A stretch of DNA of 64,000 nucleotides from Chryseobacterium scophthalmum (GTDB lineage Bacteria; Bacteroidota; Bacteroidia; Flavobacteriales; Weeksellaceae), in the NCBI RefSeq assembly GCF_900143185.1, contig NZ_FSRQ01000001.1, forward strand, positions 806,001 through 870,000. The letters are read 5' to 3'. A program made the position numbers and the translations under genes. This document shows, piece by piece, positions 44,053 through 52,921 of the stretch. The notes beneath the pieces were generated by a model, which saw only the letters and a list, made by a program, of their open reading frames with translations, was not told the DNA's origin and searched no databases. The first letter of the stretch is position 1, and every line of letters begins with the position of its first letter.

Positions 44053-45012
44053 ATGAGAGTTTTAGCTAACGACGGAATCTCCAAAGCTGGAGAAATCGCT
44101 TTAAAAGAAGCAGGAATTGAGTTACTCGACAATAGAGTTGCTCAGGATCACGTTATCAATTTCATTAATGAAAATAACGTAGATGTTCTTTTGGTGCGAA
44201 GTGCTACCAAAGTTAGACAAGATTTGATTGATGCTTGTCCGAATCTTAAAATCATCGGAAGAGGCGGAATCGGTATGGATAATATCGATGTTGAATATGC
44301 TATTGAAAAAGGATTATATGTCATCAATACACCAACTGCTTCATCAAAATCGGTGGCAGAGCTGGTTTTTGCACATTTCTTTTCTTTAGCTAGATTTTTA
44401 CATGAATCTAACCGATTGATGCCATTGGAAGGAGATACTCATTTCAGTGCGATGAAAAAATCTTTCAGCAAAGCGTACGAACTTTCGGGCAAAACTTTAG
44501 GAGTAATTGGTTTCGGAAGTATCGGTCAGGAAGTAGTAAAAATGGGAATCTCTTTAGGGATGAAAGTAAAAGTTCTGACCAGAAAACCCAGAACAGAAGT
44601 TTTAAGCTTAGAATTTTTCGACGGACAAAAACTAAACTTTGAAATTACTTCTACGAATGATACCGAAGAGTTTTTAAAAGATACAGACTTTATCAGTATC
44701 AATACACCAAAAACTGACGAGTATATTATTGATACTCCACAGTTTGAAAAAATGAAAGATGGTGTTTACATCGTCAATACCGCAAGAGGAGGCGTCATCA
44801 ATGAAGTTACTTTGCTCGATTTTATCGAATCTGGTAAAGTTGCAGGAGCCGCTCTTGATGTTTTTGAAAACGAACCATCGCCTGAACTGATTTTATTGAT
44901 GAATCCGAACCTGTCTCTTACACCGCATTTAGGAGGAAATACTATAGATGCACAAGAAAAGATCGGTGTAGAACTTGCCCATCAGATTATTGAAATTAAA
45001 AAGAAACTATAA
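44053..45012 (+). CDS. serA: D-3-phosphoglycerate dehydrogenase-like 2-hydroxyacid dehydrogenase
   Basis: 319 residues, short form without the C-terminal ACT domain, so probably not inhibited by serine through that domain. The NAD-binding loop is VIGFGSIGQEVVKMG (near 155), the catalytic Arg is in NTARGGVINE and the His in LTPHLGGNT. It oxidises 3-phosphoglycerate, the first step of serine synthesis, which fits the flanking serC. Its end lies 7 bases before the DUF1015 start. Confidence 0.88.
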   Translation: MRVLANDGISKAGEIALKEAGIELLDNRVAQDHVINFINENNVDVLLVRSATKVRQDLIDACPNLKIIGRGGIGMDNIDVEYAIEKGLYVINTPTASSKSVAELVFAHFFSLARFLHESNRLMPLEGDTHFSAMKKSFSKAYELSGKTLGVIGFGSIGQEVVKMGISLGMKVKVLTRKPRTEVLSLEFFDGQKLNFEITSTNDTEEFLKDTDFISINTPKTDEYIIDTPQFEKMKDGVYIVNTARGGVINEVTLLDFIESGKVAGAALDVFENEPSPELILLMNPNLSLTPHLGGNTIDAQEKIGVELAHQIIEIKKKL

Positions 45013-45019
45013 ATTATAT

Positions 45020-46264
45020 ATGCCAGTTTTTAAACCTTTCCGTGGAATACGACCTCATAAAGATCATGAGGCAACGTTTCCTACTCATCCTTTAGATAAT
45101 TTCACACAAGCTGAAATTGCTGAAAAAGCACAAAAAGAAAAAACTTACATCAATATGATTAAACCCTATGTTGTAAGTAAATCTAAAGATGTTGACCGGA
45201 ATTTAAGGAAAATCCGTACTACTTTTGAAGAACTTCTGGAAGACAAAACCTTAGTTCAGGATAGCTCTGCCTATTATCTTTATGAGCAGATTTATCCAAA
45301 CAAACAGATATTCAGAGGGCTTCTTGGCTTATCGAGCATTGAAGATTTCTGGAACGGAAAAATAAAAAGGCACGAAAGTACCATCCCTCAAAGAAAAGAA
45401 AAGCTGGCGCATTATCTTGATAAAGTAAATCTTCAGGCAGAACCTGTTTTGCTGACTTATCCGTCAAATTCAAAAATTGAATTGCTGATGAATCATGAAG
45501 AAAAAAATGTTCCGATTTTCAATCATGTTGATACCATTGGAATCAGACATAAAATCTGGAGAATCGATAACCGTCTGAAACTGCAGCAATTCAAAGAAGT
45601 GATCGATCAGATCGAATCTTTTTATATTGCCGATGGTCACCACAGAATTGGTTCTACAGCACTTCACGCAAAGCGTCTTAAAGAAAAAAACAAACGCCAC
45701 AACGGAACTGAAGCGTATAATTTTGTCTATAGTTTTATTGTTTCCAATCAATCAATTAAAATTCACGATTACAACAGAATTCTGAGCAGCATTGGAGATT
45801 TATCCACTGAAGATTTCTTGAAAAAATTGGAGAAATATTTCCTTATTCACGAAAAAGATCAGACTCCGTACTACCCTTCTCAGAAATTCCATATTTCAAT
45901 GTATTTAGATGGGAAATTCTATTCACTTCACGTAAAACACGATTTGCGTTCTCCGGAAATGTCTCTTGATAATTTGGATCATCATATTTTAGATAAATAT
46001 ATCATTAAAGACATCTTAAATATTGAAGATTCTGACAGCTCAGATCAGATTATGTATGTGAAAGGAACTTCCAATATTGAAGGAATCAATTTACTCAAAG
46101 AAAAGATCGACAATGGCGAAGGGAAAGTAGGTTTCGGGATCTATCCTGTAAGCTTTAATGATATGATTAAAATATCAGATTTAAAGCTTCGTATGCCTCC
46201 AAAATGTACATTTATTGAGCCTAAACTGGTTACTGCATTATTAATGTACGATATGAAGCCATAA
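45020..46264 (+). CDS. DUF1015 protein linked to serine synthesis
   Basis: 414 residues from the ATG at 45020; the earlier in-frame start would overlap serA and lacks the family start MPVFKPFRGIRP. The motif FYIADGHHRIGSTALHA near residue 195 is the most conserved part and recalls the GxxR motif of ParB/sulfiredoxin-fold enzymes, a fold that includes free serine kinase SerK. Linkage to serA is widespread. No serB (phosphoserine phosphatase) is in the window, so a role in phosphoserine/serine interconversion is a reasonable hypothesis, not established here. Confidence 0.85.
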   Translation: MPVFKPFRGIRPHKDHEATFPTHPLDNFTQAEIAEKAQKEKTYINMIKPYVVSKSKDVDRNLRKIRTTFEELLEDKTLVQDSSAYYLYEQIYPNKQIFRGLLGLSSIEDFWNGKIKRHESTIPQRKEKLAHYLDKVNLQAEPVLLTYPSNSKIELLMNHEEKNVPIFNHVDTIGIRHKIWRIDNRLKLQQFKEVIDQIESFYIADGHHRIGSTALHAKRLKEKNKRHNGTEAYNFVYSFIVSNQSIKIHDYNRILSSIGDLSTEDFLKKLEKYFLIHEKDQTPYYPSQKFHISMYLDGKFYSLHVKHDLRSPEMSLDNLDHHILDKYIIKDILNIEDSDSSDQIMYVKGTSNIEGINLLKEKIDNGEGKVGFGIYPVSFNDMIKISDLKLRMPPKCTFIEPKLVTALLMYDMKP

Positions 46265-46316
46265 TTATCTAATTTTTATTTATTTTTATGCTCCGAAAAG
46301 AAAACGGTCAGTAAAA

Positions 46317-47717
46317 ATGAAAAAAATCTTACTTATCATATTTCCACTCTTTTTGAGTGGATTTTTATTTTCTCAGAAAAAAACTCCGGCAAAAAAGCCA
46401 AAACCAATCGCTAAATTCAACTATCACGAAGAGTTTAAGAAAATTTCTGACGAAATTTTTCTTCACGGAACCGCTTATGACAATCTTGGTGAATTAACAA
46501 AAGGAATTGGTTCAAGATTCAGTGCGACATCTGGTTACACAAAAGCTACAGAATGGGCTGAAAAAAACTTAAAAGAAGCCGGAGCAGAAAATATCTGGAA
46601 ACAGGAAGTAAGAGTTCCTATTTGGATCAGAGGAAAAGAATCTTTACAAATAAAAACTTCCAGTGGTGATTGGAAAACCATAAAAATGCTTTCTTTCGGG
46701 AATTCAGAAGGTACGAAAGGAAAAGATCTAATTGCGGATATTCTTTTGGTGAAAGATGTTCAGGAACTGGTGAATCTGAGAGCTTCCGATGCAAAAGATA
46801 AAATCATTTTTGTCAACTATCCTATCGATCCTACGGTAATAAGTACAGTAGATTCTTATATGATTGCAGCCAAATCTAAGCTTATTTCGGCATCCGTTAT
46901 TGGTCAGAAAGGAGCAAAAGCTTTAATCATAAGATCATTAACTACGGCTTCAGATGATATTCCGCATGCAAAACAGGTGTATTATGAACCGGATGATAAA
47001 ACAAGAATTCCGGCAATGACCATTGGAGTTCGTTCTGCAGATGAACTTGAAAATCTTCTTAAAAAAACGTCTGTTAAAGCTAAAATTAATATGTCTGCTG
47101 AATCAAAAGGTGAAACAATTAATCACAATATTATCGGTGAAATTCCAGGAAAAAAAGATTCTAAGGTAATTGTTCTCGGAGCTCAGCTCGATTCATGGGA
47201 TTTTGCAGAAGGCGCACATGATGACGGAACCGGAGTGGTACAATGTATGGAAGTTTTACGAACGTTTAAAGCTTTAGGGTACGATAATAATCACACCATA
47301 AGAGTTGTACTTTACGCCAACAGTGAAAATGGCGGAATGGGTCGTGAAACGTATGCAATGAGCGTAAAAAAGAAAGAAGAAAAGCATATTCTGGCTTTAG
47401 GAAGTGATTCCGGAGGATATTCTCCGAGAGGTTTTTCTTTAGATATGTCACCACAGAGAAGAAGGCTTATTTTCGAATGGAAAAATTACTTTTTACCTTA
47501 CGGAATCTATGATTTCGACCAAACTTATGCAATTCAGGATATTGCACCCTTGAAAAAATTAGATATTCCTTTGGTAGAAATGGTGGTCGATACGCAACGT
47601 TATTTCGATTATCATCACTCTGAAAAAGATACTTTCGATAAAGTCAACAAAAGAGAATTATTGCTTGGAACAGTTGCGATGACTCAGTTTGTTTTTATGA
47701 TTGATAAAAACTGGTAG
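46317..47717 (+). CDS. M28 peptidase homologue, probably catalytically inactive
   Basis: 466 residues with a signal peptide (1-20, ending FSQ). A full M28 (PGCP-type) fold is present, with a PA-domain-like insert (about 120-260), but the first zinc ligand His is Gln290 (GAQLDSWD) and the catalytic Glu is Ser336 (ANSENGG). The remaining ligands (AHDDG, SDSGG, HHSEKDT) are kept. Its paralogue at 48274 has the intact residues HLD and NEENG. It is therefore likely a pseudoenzyme, perhaps a regulator or binding partner of the active one. One small membrane protein gene lies between. Confidence 0.88.
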   Translation: MKKILLIIFPLFLSGFLFSQKKTPAKKPKPIAKFNYHEEFKKISDEIFLHGTAYDNLGELTKGIGSRFSATSGYTKATEWAEKNLKEAGAENIWKQEVRVPIWIRGKESLQIKTSSGDWKTIKMLSFGNSEGTKGKDLIADILLVKDVQELVNLRASDAKDKIIFVNYPIDPTVISTVDSYMIAAKSKLISASVIGQKGAKALIIRSLTTASDDIPHAKQVYYEPDDKTRIPAMTIGVRSADELENLLKKTSVKAKINMSAESKGETINHNIIGEIPGKKDSKVIVLGAQLDSWDFAEGAHDDGTGVVQCMEVLRTFKALGYDNNHTIRVVLYANSENGGMGRETYAMSVKKKEEKHILALGSDSGGYSPRGFSLDMSPQRRRLIFEWKNYFLPYGIYDFDQTYAIQDIAPLKKLDIPLVEMVVDTQRYFDYHHSEKDTFDKVNKRELLLGTVAMTQFVFMIDKNW

Positions 47718-47783
47718 AAAATTACACTTCAAGTTATAAAAATTATTACTCAATAATATTAAAAGCCAAATCAAAAAACTATA

Positions 47784-48248
47784 ATGGAAATCAATCAATT
47801 AAACTTAGAATCCGATAAAATAAATAATCCGAAACTTAATGAACTCTATTCTCAGTTTCAGGAAATTTTGCAAAAACTAAACGATAAAAAATTACCTTCT
47901 GAAGCGGTACAGTATATTAATGATATTGTTGAGCAAACTAATTCGACAACATTAGAAGATAAAGCGTTGCTGAAATTTTTAAAAGACAAGCAAAATCTCA
48001 TCATAAAATACTTGGAAAAAGAGCATAAAATTGTTCTTAAAAGCTATTACAAAAAATTATGGTTAGCGGTAGGAATGACGGCTTTCGGCTTACCAATCGG
48101 AGTTCTTTTTGGTTTACTGATGAAAAATATGGGATTAATGGCAATAGGATTACCAATTGGTTTAGGTGTCGGAGCTGCAGTAGGTTCTTCAATGGATAAG
48201 AAAGCATTGGAAGAAGGAAGACAGATCGATGTAGAGCTGAAATATTAA
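47784..48248 (+). CDS. Small protein with C-terminal glycine-rich membrane hairpin
   Basis: 154 residues, no signal peptide. An N-terminal helical cytosolic part (1-95) precedes two closely spaced hydrophobic segments (about 99-117 and 120-140) rich in Gly, as GLPIGVLFGLLM and GLPIGLGVGAAVGSSMDKK, like a glycine-zipper hairpin. Unknown function. It lies between the two M28 paralogues, 66 bases after the first and 25 bases before the second, in the same direction. Confidence 0.7.
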   Translation: MEINQLNLESDKINNPKLNELYSQFQEILQKLNDKKLPSEAVQYINDIVEQTNSTTLEDKALLKFLKDKQNLIIKYLEKEHKIVLKSYYKKLWLAVGMTAFGLPIGVLFGLLMKNMGLMAIGLPIGLGVGAAVGSSMDKKALEEGRQIDVELKY

Positions 48249-48273
48249 TTTAAAAATCTAAACAAAGGTAACT

Positions 48274-49629
48274 ATGAAAAACATTCTATCAACTGCGATT
48301 GTCTTTTTAAGCTTAAACTTATTTGGGCAAACCAAAGAAGATTCTTTACAGTTCAGCAGAATTTCAACAGAAATTTTAAATAAAGGAAAGTCTTACACCG
48401 AACTTAGAGATTTAACCAAAAATATAGGCCATAGACTGAGCGGCTCTGAAGCTTACGAAAAATCGGTAAAATGGGCAGAACAAAAGCTGAAAGAAGCCGG
48501 AGCTGATAAAGTCTGGCTTCAGGAAGTAATGATTCCGGTTTGGGAAAGAGGAAAAGAATCTTTAAAAATAAAAGCTCAAAATGGGAAATGGAAAACTTTA
48601 AAAATGCTTTCTCTTGGAAACTCCGAAGGAACAAAAGGAAAAGATGTTTCGGGAGAAATCATCATGGTAAAATCTTTAGCAGAATACGATAAACTCAATC
48701 CGGAAAAGGTGAAAGACAAGATTATTTTCTTTAATTATCCTTTCAGTCAGTCTTATGTTCAGACTTTCAAAGCATACAGCGACGCCGCAGTTTATCGGTC
48801 TACAGCAGCAGCTTTAACAGCAAAAAAAGGTGGAAAATTTGCCATTGTAAGATCGCTTTCTTCTGCGTTTGATGATGTACCTCATACCGGAGCGATGAGA
48901 TATGGGGATTCAGAAAAAATTCCTGCCGTTGCTATTGGAAATACCACTGCAGACGAATTGGAATCGCTTTTAAAATCACAAAAAATTACCGCTAAACTCA
49001 ATTCAAACTGCGGAATGAAAGCTGAGAAGCTCTCCCACTCTGTGATTGGCGAAATTACAGGAAATAAAGATAAAAGCGTCATTGTTGTTGGCGGACATTT
49101 AGATTCTTGGGATGTTGGTGAAGGAGCTCATGACGACGGAGCCGGAATTGTACAGAGCATTGAAGTTTTGAGAACCTTTAAAAATTTAGGCCTGAAAAAT
49201 AATCACACCATAAGAGTTGTTTGTTTTGCGAATGAAGAAAACGGTGTGAAAGGCGGTCAACAATACGGTAAAACGGTAAAAGAAAATAAAGAAAAACATC
49301 TTTTTGCCTTAGAATCTGATGCGGGAGGTTTTTCTCCGAGAGGAATTGCTTTGGAAATGGATGAAGATAAAATCAATCAGATTAAAAGCTGGTCTCCCCT
49401 TTTTCTTCCTTACGGAGCTTATGATTTTGACGGAAGATATTCGGGAACAGATATTTATCCTTTAAAAGACATGGGAATTCCTACGGCAGAACTCGTTCCA
49501 GATTCTCAGCGATATTTTGATATTCATCATACCGAAGAAGATACTTTTGAAAAAGTCAATCGTCGCGAGTTGTTACTAGGAGCAACAATTATGACGCAAA
49601 TGATTTACATGATCGATAAAAACTGGTAA
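48274..49629 (+). CDS. M28 family zinc aminopeptidase/carboxypeptidase, exported
   Basis: 451 residues with a signal peptide (1-18, ending FGQ). The two-zinc site is complete: His275 and Asp in GGHLDSWD, Asp in AHDDGAG, catalytic Glu321 and ligand Glu322 in ANEENG, Asp in ESDAGGF and His in DIHHTEEDT. A PA-like insert precedes the catalytic part. It resembles plasma glutamate carboxypeptidase-type enzymes that release amino acids from short peptides. It is the active partner of the homologue at 46317. Confidence 0.92.
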   Translation: MKNILSTAIVFLSLNLFGQTKEDSLQFSRISTEILNKGKSYTELRDLTKNIGHRLSGSEAYEKSVKWAEQKLKEAGADKVWLQEVMIPVWERGKESLKIKAQNGKWKTLKMLSLGNSEGTKGKDVSGEIIMVKSLAEYDKLNPEKVKDKIIFFNYPFSQSYVQTFKAYSDAAVYRSTAAALTAKKGGKFAIVRSLSSAFDDVPHTGAMRYGDSEKIPAVAIGNTTADELESLLKSQKITAKLNSNCGMKAEKLSHSVIGEITGNKDKSVIVVGGHLDSWDVGEGAHDDGAGIVQSIEVLRTFKNLGLKNNHTIRVVCFANEENGVKGGQQYGKTVKENKEKHLFALESDAGGFSPRGIALEMDEDKINQIKSWSPLFLPYGAYDFDGRYSGTDIYPLKDMGIPTAELVPDSQRYFDIHHTEEDTFEKVNRRELLLGATIMTQMIYMIDKNW

Positions 49630-49633
49630 AATA

Positions 49634-49664
49634 AAAACCCGAAAGCAGTTTGTTTTCGGGTTTT
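49634..49664 (+). terminator. Intrinsic terminator of the M28 gene
   Basis: AAAACCCGAAA/TTTCGGGTTTT inverted repeat with a 9-base loop, and T-rich sequence after it. Confidence 0.8.
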
Positions 49665-49674
49665 CTTTTTTTGA

Positions 49675-49905
49675 TTATTTCAAATCTTCAATAGAGGCTC
49701 CGAAGTTAATATGCAAAACATTTCCGTTGGATAAAACCAAAGCCGGAACCGATTTCACACCTGCTTTTTCGGCTTCTTTCACTTTCGATTTTTGTTCTCC
49801 TAAATGAATTACTTCTACCTGATTTTCAGGAATTAGGTTTAAAAGATCCTGTTCTGCACTTACGCAAACAGGACAACCTGCATGATAAAAAATTGCTTTT
49901 GACAT
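49675..49905 (-). CDS. Glutaredoxin/thioredoxin-like small protein
   Basis: 76 residues, thioredoxin fold of minimal length. The redox pair is CPVC (Cys11 and Cys14) in FYHAGCPVC, followed by VPALV at the cis-Pro. No membrane segment. It is the last gene of a leftward unit with a DapA-like aldolase and a cupin, 25 bases after the former. Confidence 0.8.
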   Translation of the reverse strand: MSKAIFYHAGCPVCVSAEQDLLNLIPENQVEVIHLGEQKSKVKEAEKAGVKSVPALVLSNGNVLHINFGASIEDLK

Positions 49906-49930
49906 TTTGTTTGTTTTTAAATTAAACGAA

Positions 49931-50830
49931 TTATAATTGATACACTTTGTTGGTAATCGTCGACAAAATTTCTTTCAATTCTGAAGTTTCCACTGTCGTT
50001 AATGGTTTTAAAGGACTTCTTAATTGTCCGCCATTTTCTCCTAAAATATTTAATCCTGATTTTATTGCTCTTGGTAAACCTTTAGCTACAATGAATTTCA
50101 GCAAATCAACCTGTTTATAAAATAAGTTTTGAGCGGTTTCTAAATCGTTATTTTCAACAGCATTATAAAGTTCAATATTCAATTCAGGAATTAAATTTGG
50201 TGCAGCAGTACACCAACCTTTCGCTCCGGCTGCAAAAGCTGCCAATGCCAAAGGATTTGAACCGTTGTAAAAAGCCACCTCTTCGCCCAATTCTTTTCTC
50301 AGATAATGCATTCGCTGAATATCACCTGTACTTTCTTTGATCATCGTCACGTTCGGAATTTCCAGCAAGCGTTTCAGCAAAGCAGGAGACATATCTACTC
50401 CGCCTGTTGCGGGATTGTTGTATGCCATGATCGGAATCGAAATTTTTGAAGCAACAGAATCATAGTGAGCAACAATTTCATCATCGGTCAGTTTCCAATA
50501 ACTCATCGGAATAATCATCACGGCATCCGCTCCTGCATTTTCGGCAAATTTTGCATGATGAATTGTTTTTTCAGTCGTAAGACTCGAAACTCCAACCAAA
50601 ATTGGAACTCTTCCTCCAACCTGCTGAATGGTTGCTTCTGTAATTGCTTCTTTTTCTTCATCAGTCAGATAAGGCAAAACTCCAGTGCTTCCCAAAGGTG
50701 CAATTCCGTGTGAGCCAGAAATGACCAATCGCTCCACCAATGTTTTAAATAAAGAAATGTCTACTTTTTCTTCCTCATCAAAAGGAGTTATCGGATAAGC
50801 AATTACGCCTTTAAATGGTACTTTATTCAT
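49931..50830 (-). CDS. Dihydrodipicolinate synthase-family aldolase
   Basis: 299 residues, class I aldolase barrel of the DapA/NanA family. Lys165 in VTMIKESTGD forms the Schiff base and Tyr139 is in MAYNNPATG; the Thr-Thr pair expected near residue 45 reads GSTGVLP. The family covers 4-hydroxy-tetrahydrodipicolinate synthase, sialic acid lyase, and hydroxyproline and sugar-acid aldolases. Pairing with a cupin and a MocR regulator, rather than lysine genes, suggests a catabolic role with an unknown substrate. Confidence 0.85.
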   Translation of the reverse strand: MNKVPFKGVIAYPITPFDEEEKVDISLFKTLVERLVISGSHGIAPLGSTGVLPYLTDEEKEAITEATIQQVGGRVPILVGVSSLTTEKTIHHAKFAENAGADAVMIIPMSYWKLTDDEIVAHYDSVASKISIPIMAYNNPATGGVDMSPALLKRLLEIPNVTMIKESTGDIQRMHYLRKELGEEVAFYNGSNPLALAAFAAGAKGWCTAAPNLIPELNIELYNAVENNDLETAQNLFYKQVDLLKFIVAKGLPRAIKSGLNILGENGGQLRSPLKPLTTVETSELKEILSTITNKVYQL

Positions 50831-50851
50831 AATTTTTTTGTTTTAAAATGA

Positions 50852-51337
50852 TCAATTGAAATCTCTTCCCTCTTCTTCTCTCAAAGCAACTCCTAGATTC
50901 TGAAGCTGTGGTGCATTTTCACAGGCAATATATCTTGCAGGTTCAGTGTCGCTTAAATTTTGATGTTGATGCCACGCCCAAGATGGAATATAAACTGCAT
51001 CTCCTGCTTCCCACTCTACTTTTTCATCTTCAACTAAGGTCCAGCCTTTTCCTTCCAAAACATATAAAATTGTTTCATAAGTGTGGCGGTGACGGTTTGT
51101 TTTTTGTGCTGGTAAAAGCCCACCAATTGTCATACTCACATTTTTACTTGGAAGATCAACGAAGAAAACAGGATGCTTTCTTTCTTCAGAAAACTGGTTA
51201 TGAACCCCTTCATTTTCTACATTTTTGTGAATTACATGACTTGGTTTTACGAAAGTGGGTCTTGCGAATGTTTGATGAAAATCTTTTGAACTAAATTGTT
51301 TTTGTTCAGACTCCTGATCTGTTTTTAATTCTGACAT
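50852..51337 (-). CDS. Cupin-domain protein
   Basis: 161 residues. One cupin barrel (about 60-150) with the first metal motif as NRHRHTYETILYVLEGKG and the second as GDAVYIPSWAWHQHQN; the His/Glu ligands are all present. It may be a dioxygenase, isomerase or sensor. It is the first gene of the unit with the DapA-like gene (21-base gap) and is divergent from the MocR gene, sharing the regulatory region at 51377-51437. Confidence 0.82.
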   Translation of the reverse strand: MSELKTDQESEQKQFSSKDFHQTFARPTFVKPSHVIHKNVENEGVHNQFSEERKHPVFFVDLPSKNVSMTIGGLLPAQKTNRHRHTYETILYVLEGKGWTLVEDEKVEWEAGDAVYIPSWAWHQHQNLSDTEPARYIACENAPQLQNLGVALREEEGRDFN

Positions 51338-51376
51338 GTTTTTAAATTTTTAATATCCTATTGCATTATTGCATGA

Positions 51377-51437
51377 CAAAAGTATTGTACATTTGGACCA
51401 TTCTACTGATACAGAATTTATAAAAACAAATAGTCCA
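51377..51437. promoter_or_regulatory. Divergent promoters and candidate MocR operator
   Basis: TACATTTG at 51388-51395 fits the -7 box of the rightward MocR gene, and the inverse of CAAAAGTA at 51377-51384 (TACTTTTG) fits that of the leftward cupin gene. TGGACCA at 51394-51400 and TAGTCCA at 51431-51437 form an interrupted inverted repeat overlapping the MocR -7 box. This suits a regulator binding as a dimer and repressing itself. Confidence 0.5.
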
Positions 51438-51438
51438 G

Positions 51439-52860
51439 ATGTTACGAGATTGGAAATTTCAAATAGAACTGAACAGCCATTCAGAAAAACCAATTTATCT
51501 GCAAATAGCCGATGCAATTATGAATGACATTCATTCCGGAAGATTGAAAGCAGGAGATGCTTTACCAGGAAGCCGAAATCTTGCACAGCTTTTAAAAGTC
51601 AACAGAAATACTGTTGTAGAAGCATTAAATGTTTTACTGAATGAAGGTTGGTTGATCTCTAAAGAAAGAAAAGGAACTTTTGTTGCCGATATTTTACCTT
51701 CTGAACATCAAAGCAGTCGAGATCAAAAAACAGATGAAGCATCTGATTTGAAAAGTAAAAATCATTTTAGAATTCAGTTTGATGACGGTTATCCCGATAG
51801 TAAAATTGCACCGATTGAGGAACTGGCAAGAGCGTATCGACAGATTTTCAACCGAAAAGCAAAATGGCAAATGATGGGTTATGGTGATGAATTGGGCGAC
51901 ATAGAATTCAGAAAAACAATTGCGCAAATGCTTAATCATCAAAGAGCAATGCAGGCCAATGAAGAACAGATCTGCATTACAAGAGGAAGTCAGATGGCGA
52001 TGTATTTAACGGCGCAATGTCTTTTACAGGAAGGAGATTTTGTGATGATAGAAGATCCGGGATACAAACCGGCCTGGAAAACTTTCGAAAACGCCGGAGC
52101 AAAACTGTTACCTGTAAATGTCGACAAAGACGGTTTGATCATCGAAGATGTCATTGATCATTTAAAGAAAAATAAAAGAATAAAGGCCATTTATATCACT
52201 CCGCATCGGCAATATCCTACAACCGTTACTTTAAGCTTAAAAAGACGTTTAGAATTGATAAAACTTTCCAACGAATATAGTTTTACAATTATTGAAGATG
52301 ATTATGATAATGAATTTCATTTTGGGTATCGTCCTATTTTGCCTTTATCAAGTTTACAGGAACTTAAAAATTATGTTTACATCGGAACGATGAGCAAAGT
52401 GGTTGCTCCTGCTTTAAGGATTGGATATTTGGTTTGTAACGATCATTCATTTATCGAAAAAATAGGAGATCTAAGAAAAATAATTGATGTACAGGGCGAC
52501 AATATTATGGAACAGGCTGTTTTGCAATTAATAAAAGACGGAACTGTAAAAAGACACATCAAAAAAGCGACGAATTATTATAAAAATAAACGGGATGCTG
52601 TTGCTGAATTATTAAACCAACATCTTAAAAATAAAGCAGATTATAACATTCCTGAAGGAGGATTAGCTTTCTGGATAAGCCCTAAAAAAGAGGTTGATTG
52701 GTCTGAAATTTCTGAAAATTTAAAATCTAAAGGCATAAAAATTATTCCGCCTGATAATTACAGTTTTGATAAATCTGTCAATGGAATTAGGCTGGGTTAT
52801 GGTTCTCTTTCAGAAAAAGAATTGGAAGAAAGTATTATTGCTTTAAGCCAGTTTTTGTAG
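51439..52860 (+). CDS. MocR-family regulator (GntR wHTH fused to aminotransferase fold)
   Basis: 473 residues: an N-terminal GntR winged helix (about 10-80, with LPGSRNLAQLLKVNRNTVVEAL) and a class I aminotransferase-like domain (about 110-470) with the pyridoxal phosphate Lys320 in GTMSKVVAPALRIGY. MocR regulators sense PLP, GABA, taurine or similar amines through the aminotransferase domain. The divergent cupin/DapA-like/thioredoxin unit is the likely target. Note that the full PLP-binding motif is retained. Confidence 0.88.
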   Translation: MLRDWKFQIELNSHSEKPIYLQIADAIMNDIHSGRLKAGDALPGSRNLAQLLKVNRNTVVEALNVLLNEGWLISKERKGTFVADILPSEHQSSRDQKTDEASDLKSKNHFRIQFDDGYPDSKIAPIEELARAYRQIFNRKAKWQMMGYGDELGDIEFRKTIAQMLNHQRAMQANEEQICITRGSQMAMYLTAQCLLQEGDFVMIEDPGYKPAWKTFENAGAKLLPVNVDKDGLIIEDVIDHLKKNKRIKAIYITPHRQYPTTVTLSLKRRLELIKLSNEYSFTIIEDDYDNEFHFGYRPILPLSSLQELKNYVYIGTMSKVVAPALRIGYLVCNDHSFIEKIGDLRKIIDVQGDNIMEQAVLQLIKDGTVKRHIKKATNYYKNKRDAVAELLNQHLKNKADYNIPEGGLAFWISPKKEVDWSEISENLKSKGIKIIPPDNYSFDKSVNGIRLGYGSLSEKELEESIIALSQFL

Positions 52861-52875
52861 TAAAATGACAAAACA

Positions 52876-52902
52876 AAAAAGTCCTCAAATTGAGGACTTT
52901 TT
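52876..52902. terminator. Bidirectional terminator
   Basis: AAAAAGTCCTCAA/TTGAGGACTTTTT inverted repeat with T-runs on both strands; it separates the convergent MocR and aspartyl-protease-like genes. Confidence 0.85.
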
Positions 52903-52921
52903 GTTGAAAAATAGAGTTTAA

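Noticed and set aside
44975..45019. Longer start for the DUF1015 gene inside serA
   Set aside because: The family begins at MPVFKPF and the extra 15 residues are basic and overlap serA by 38 bases.
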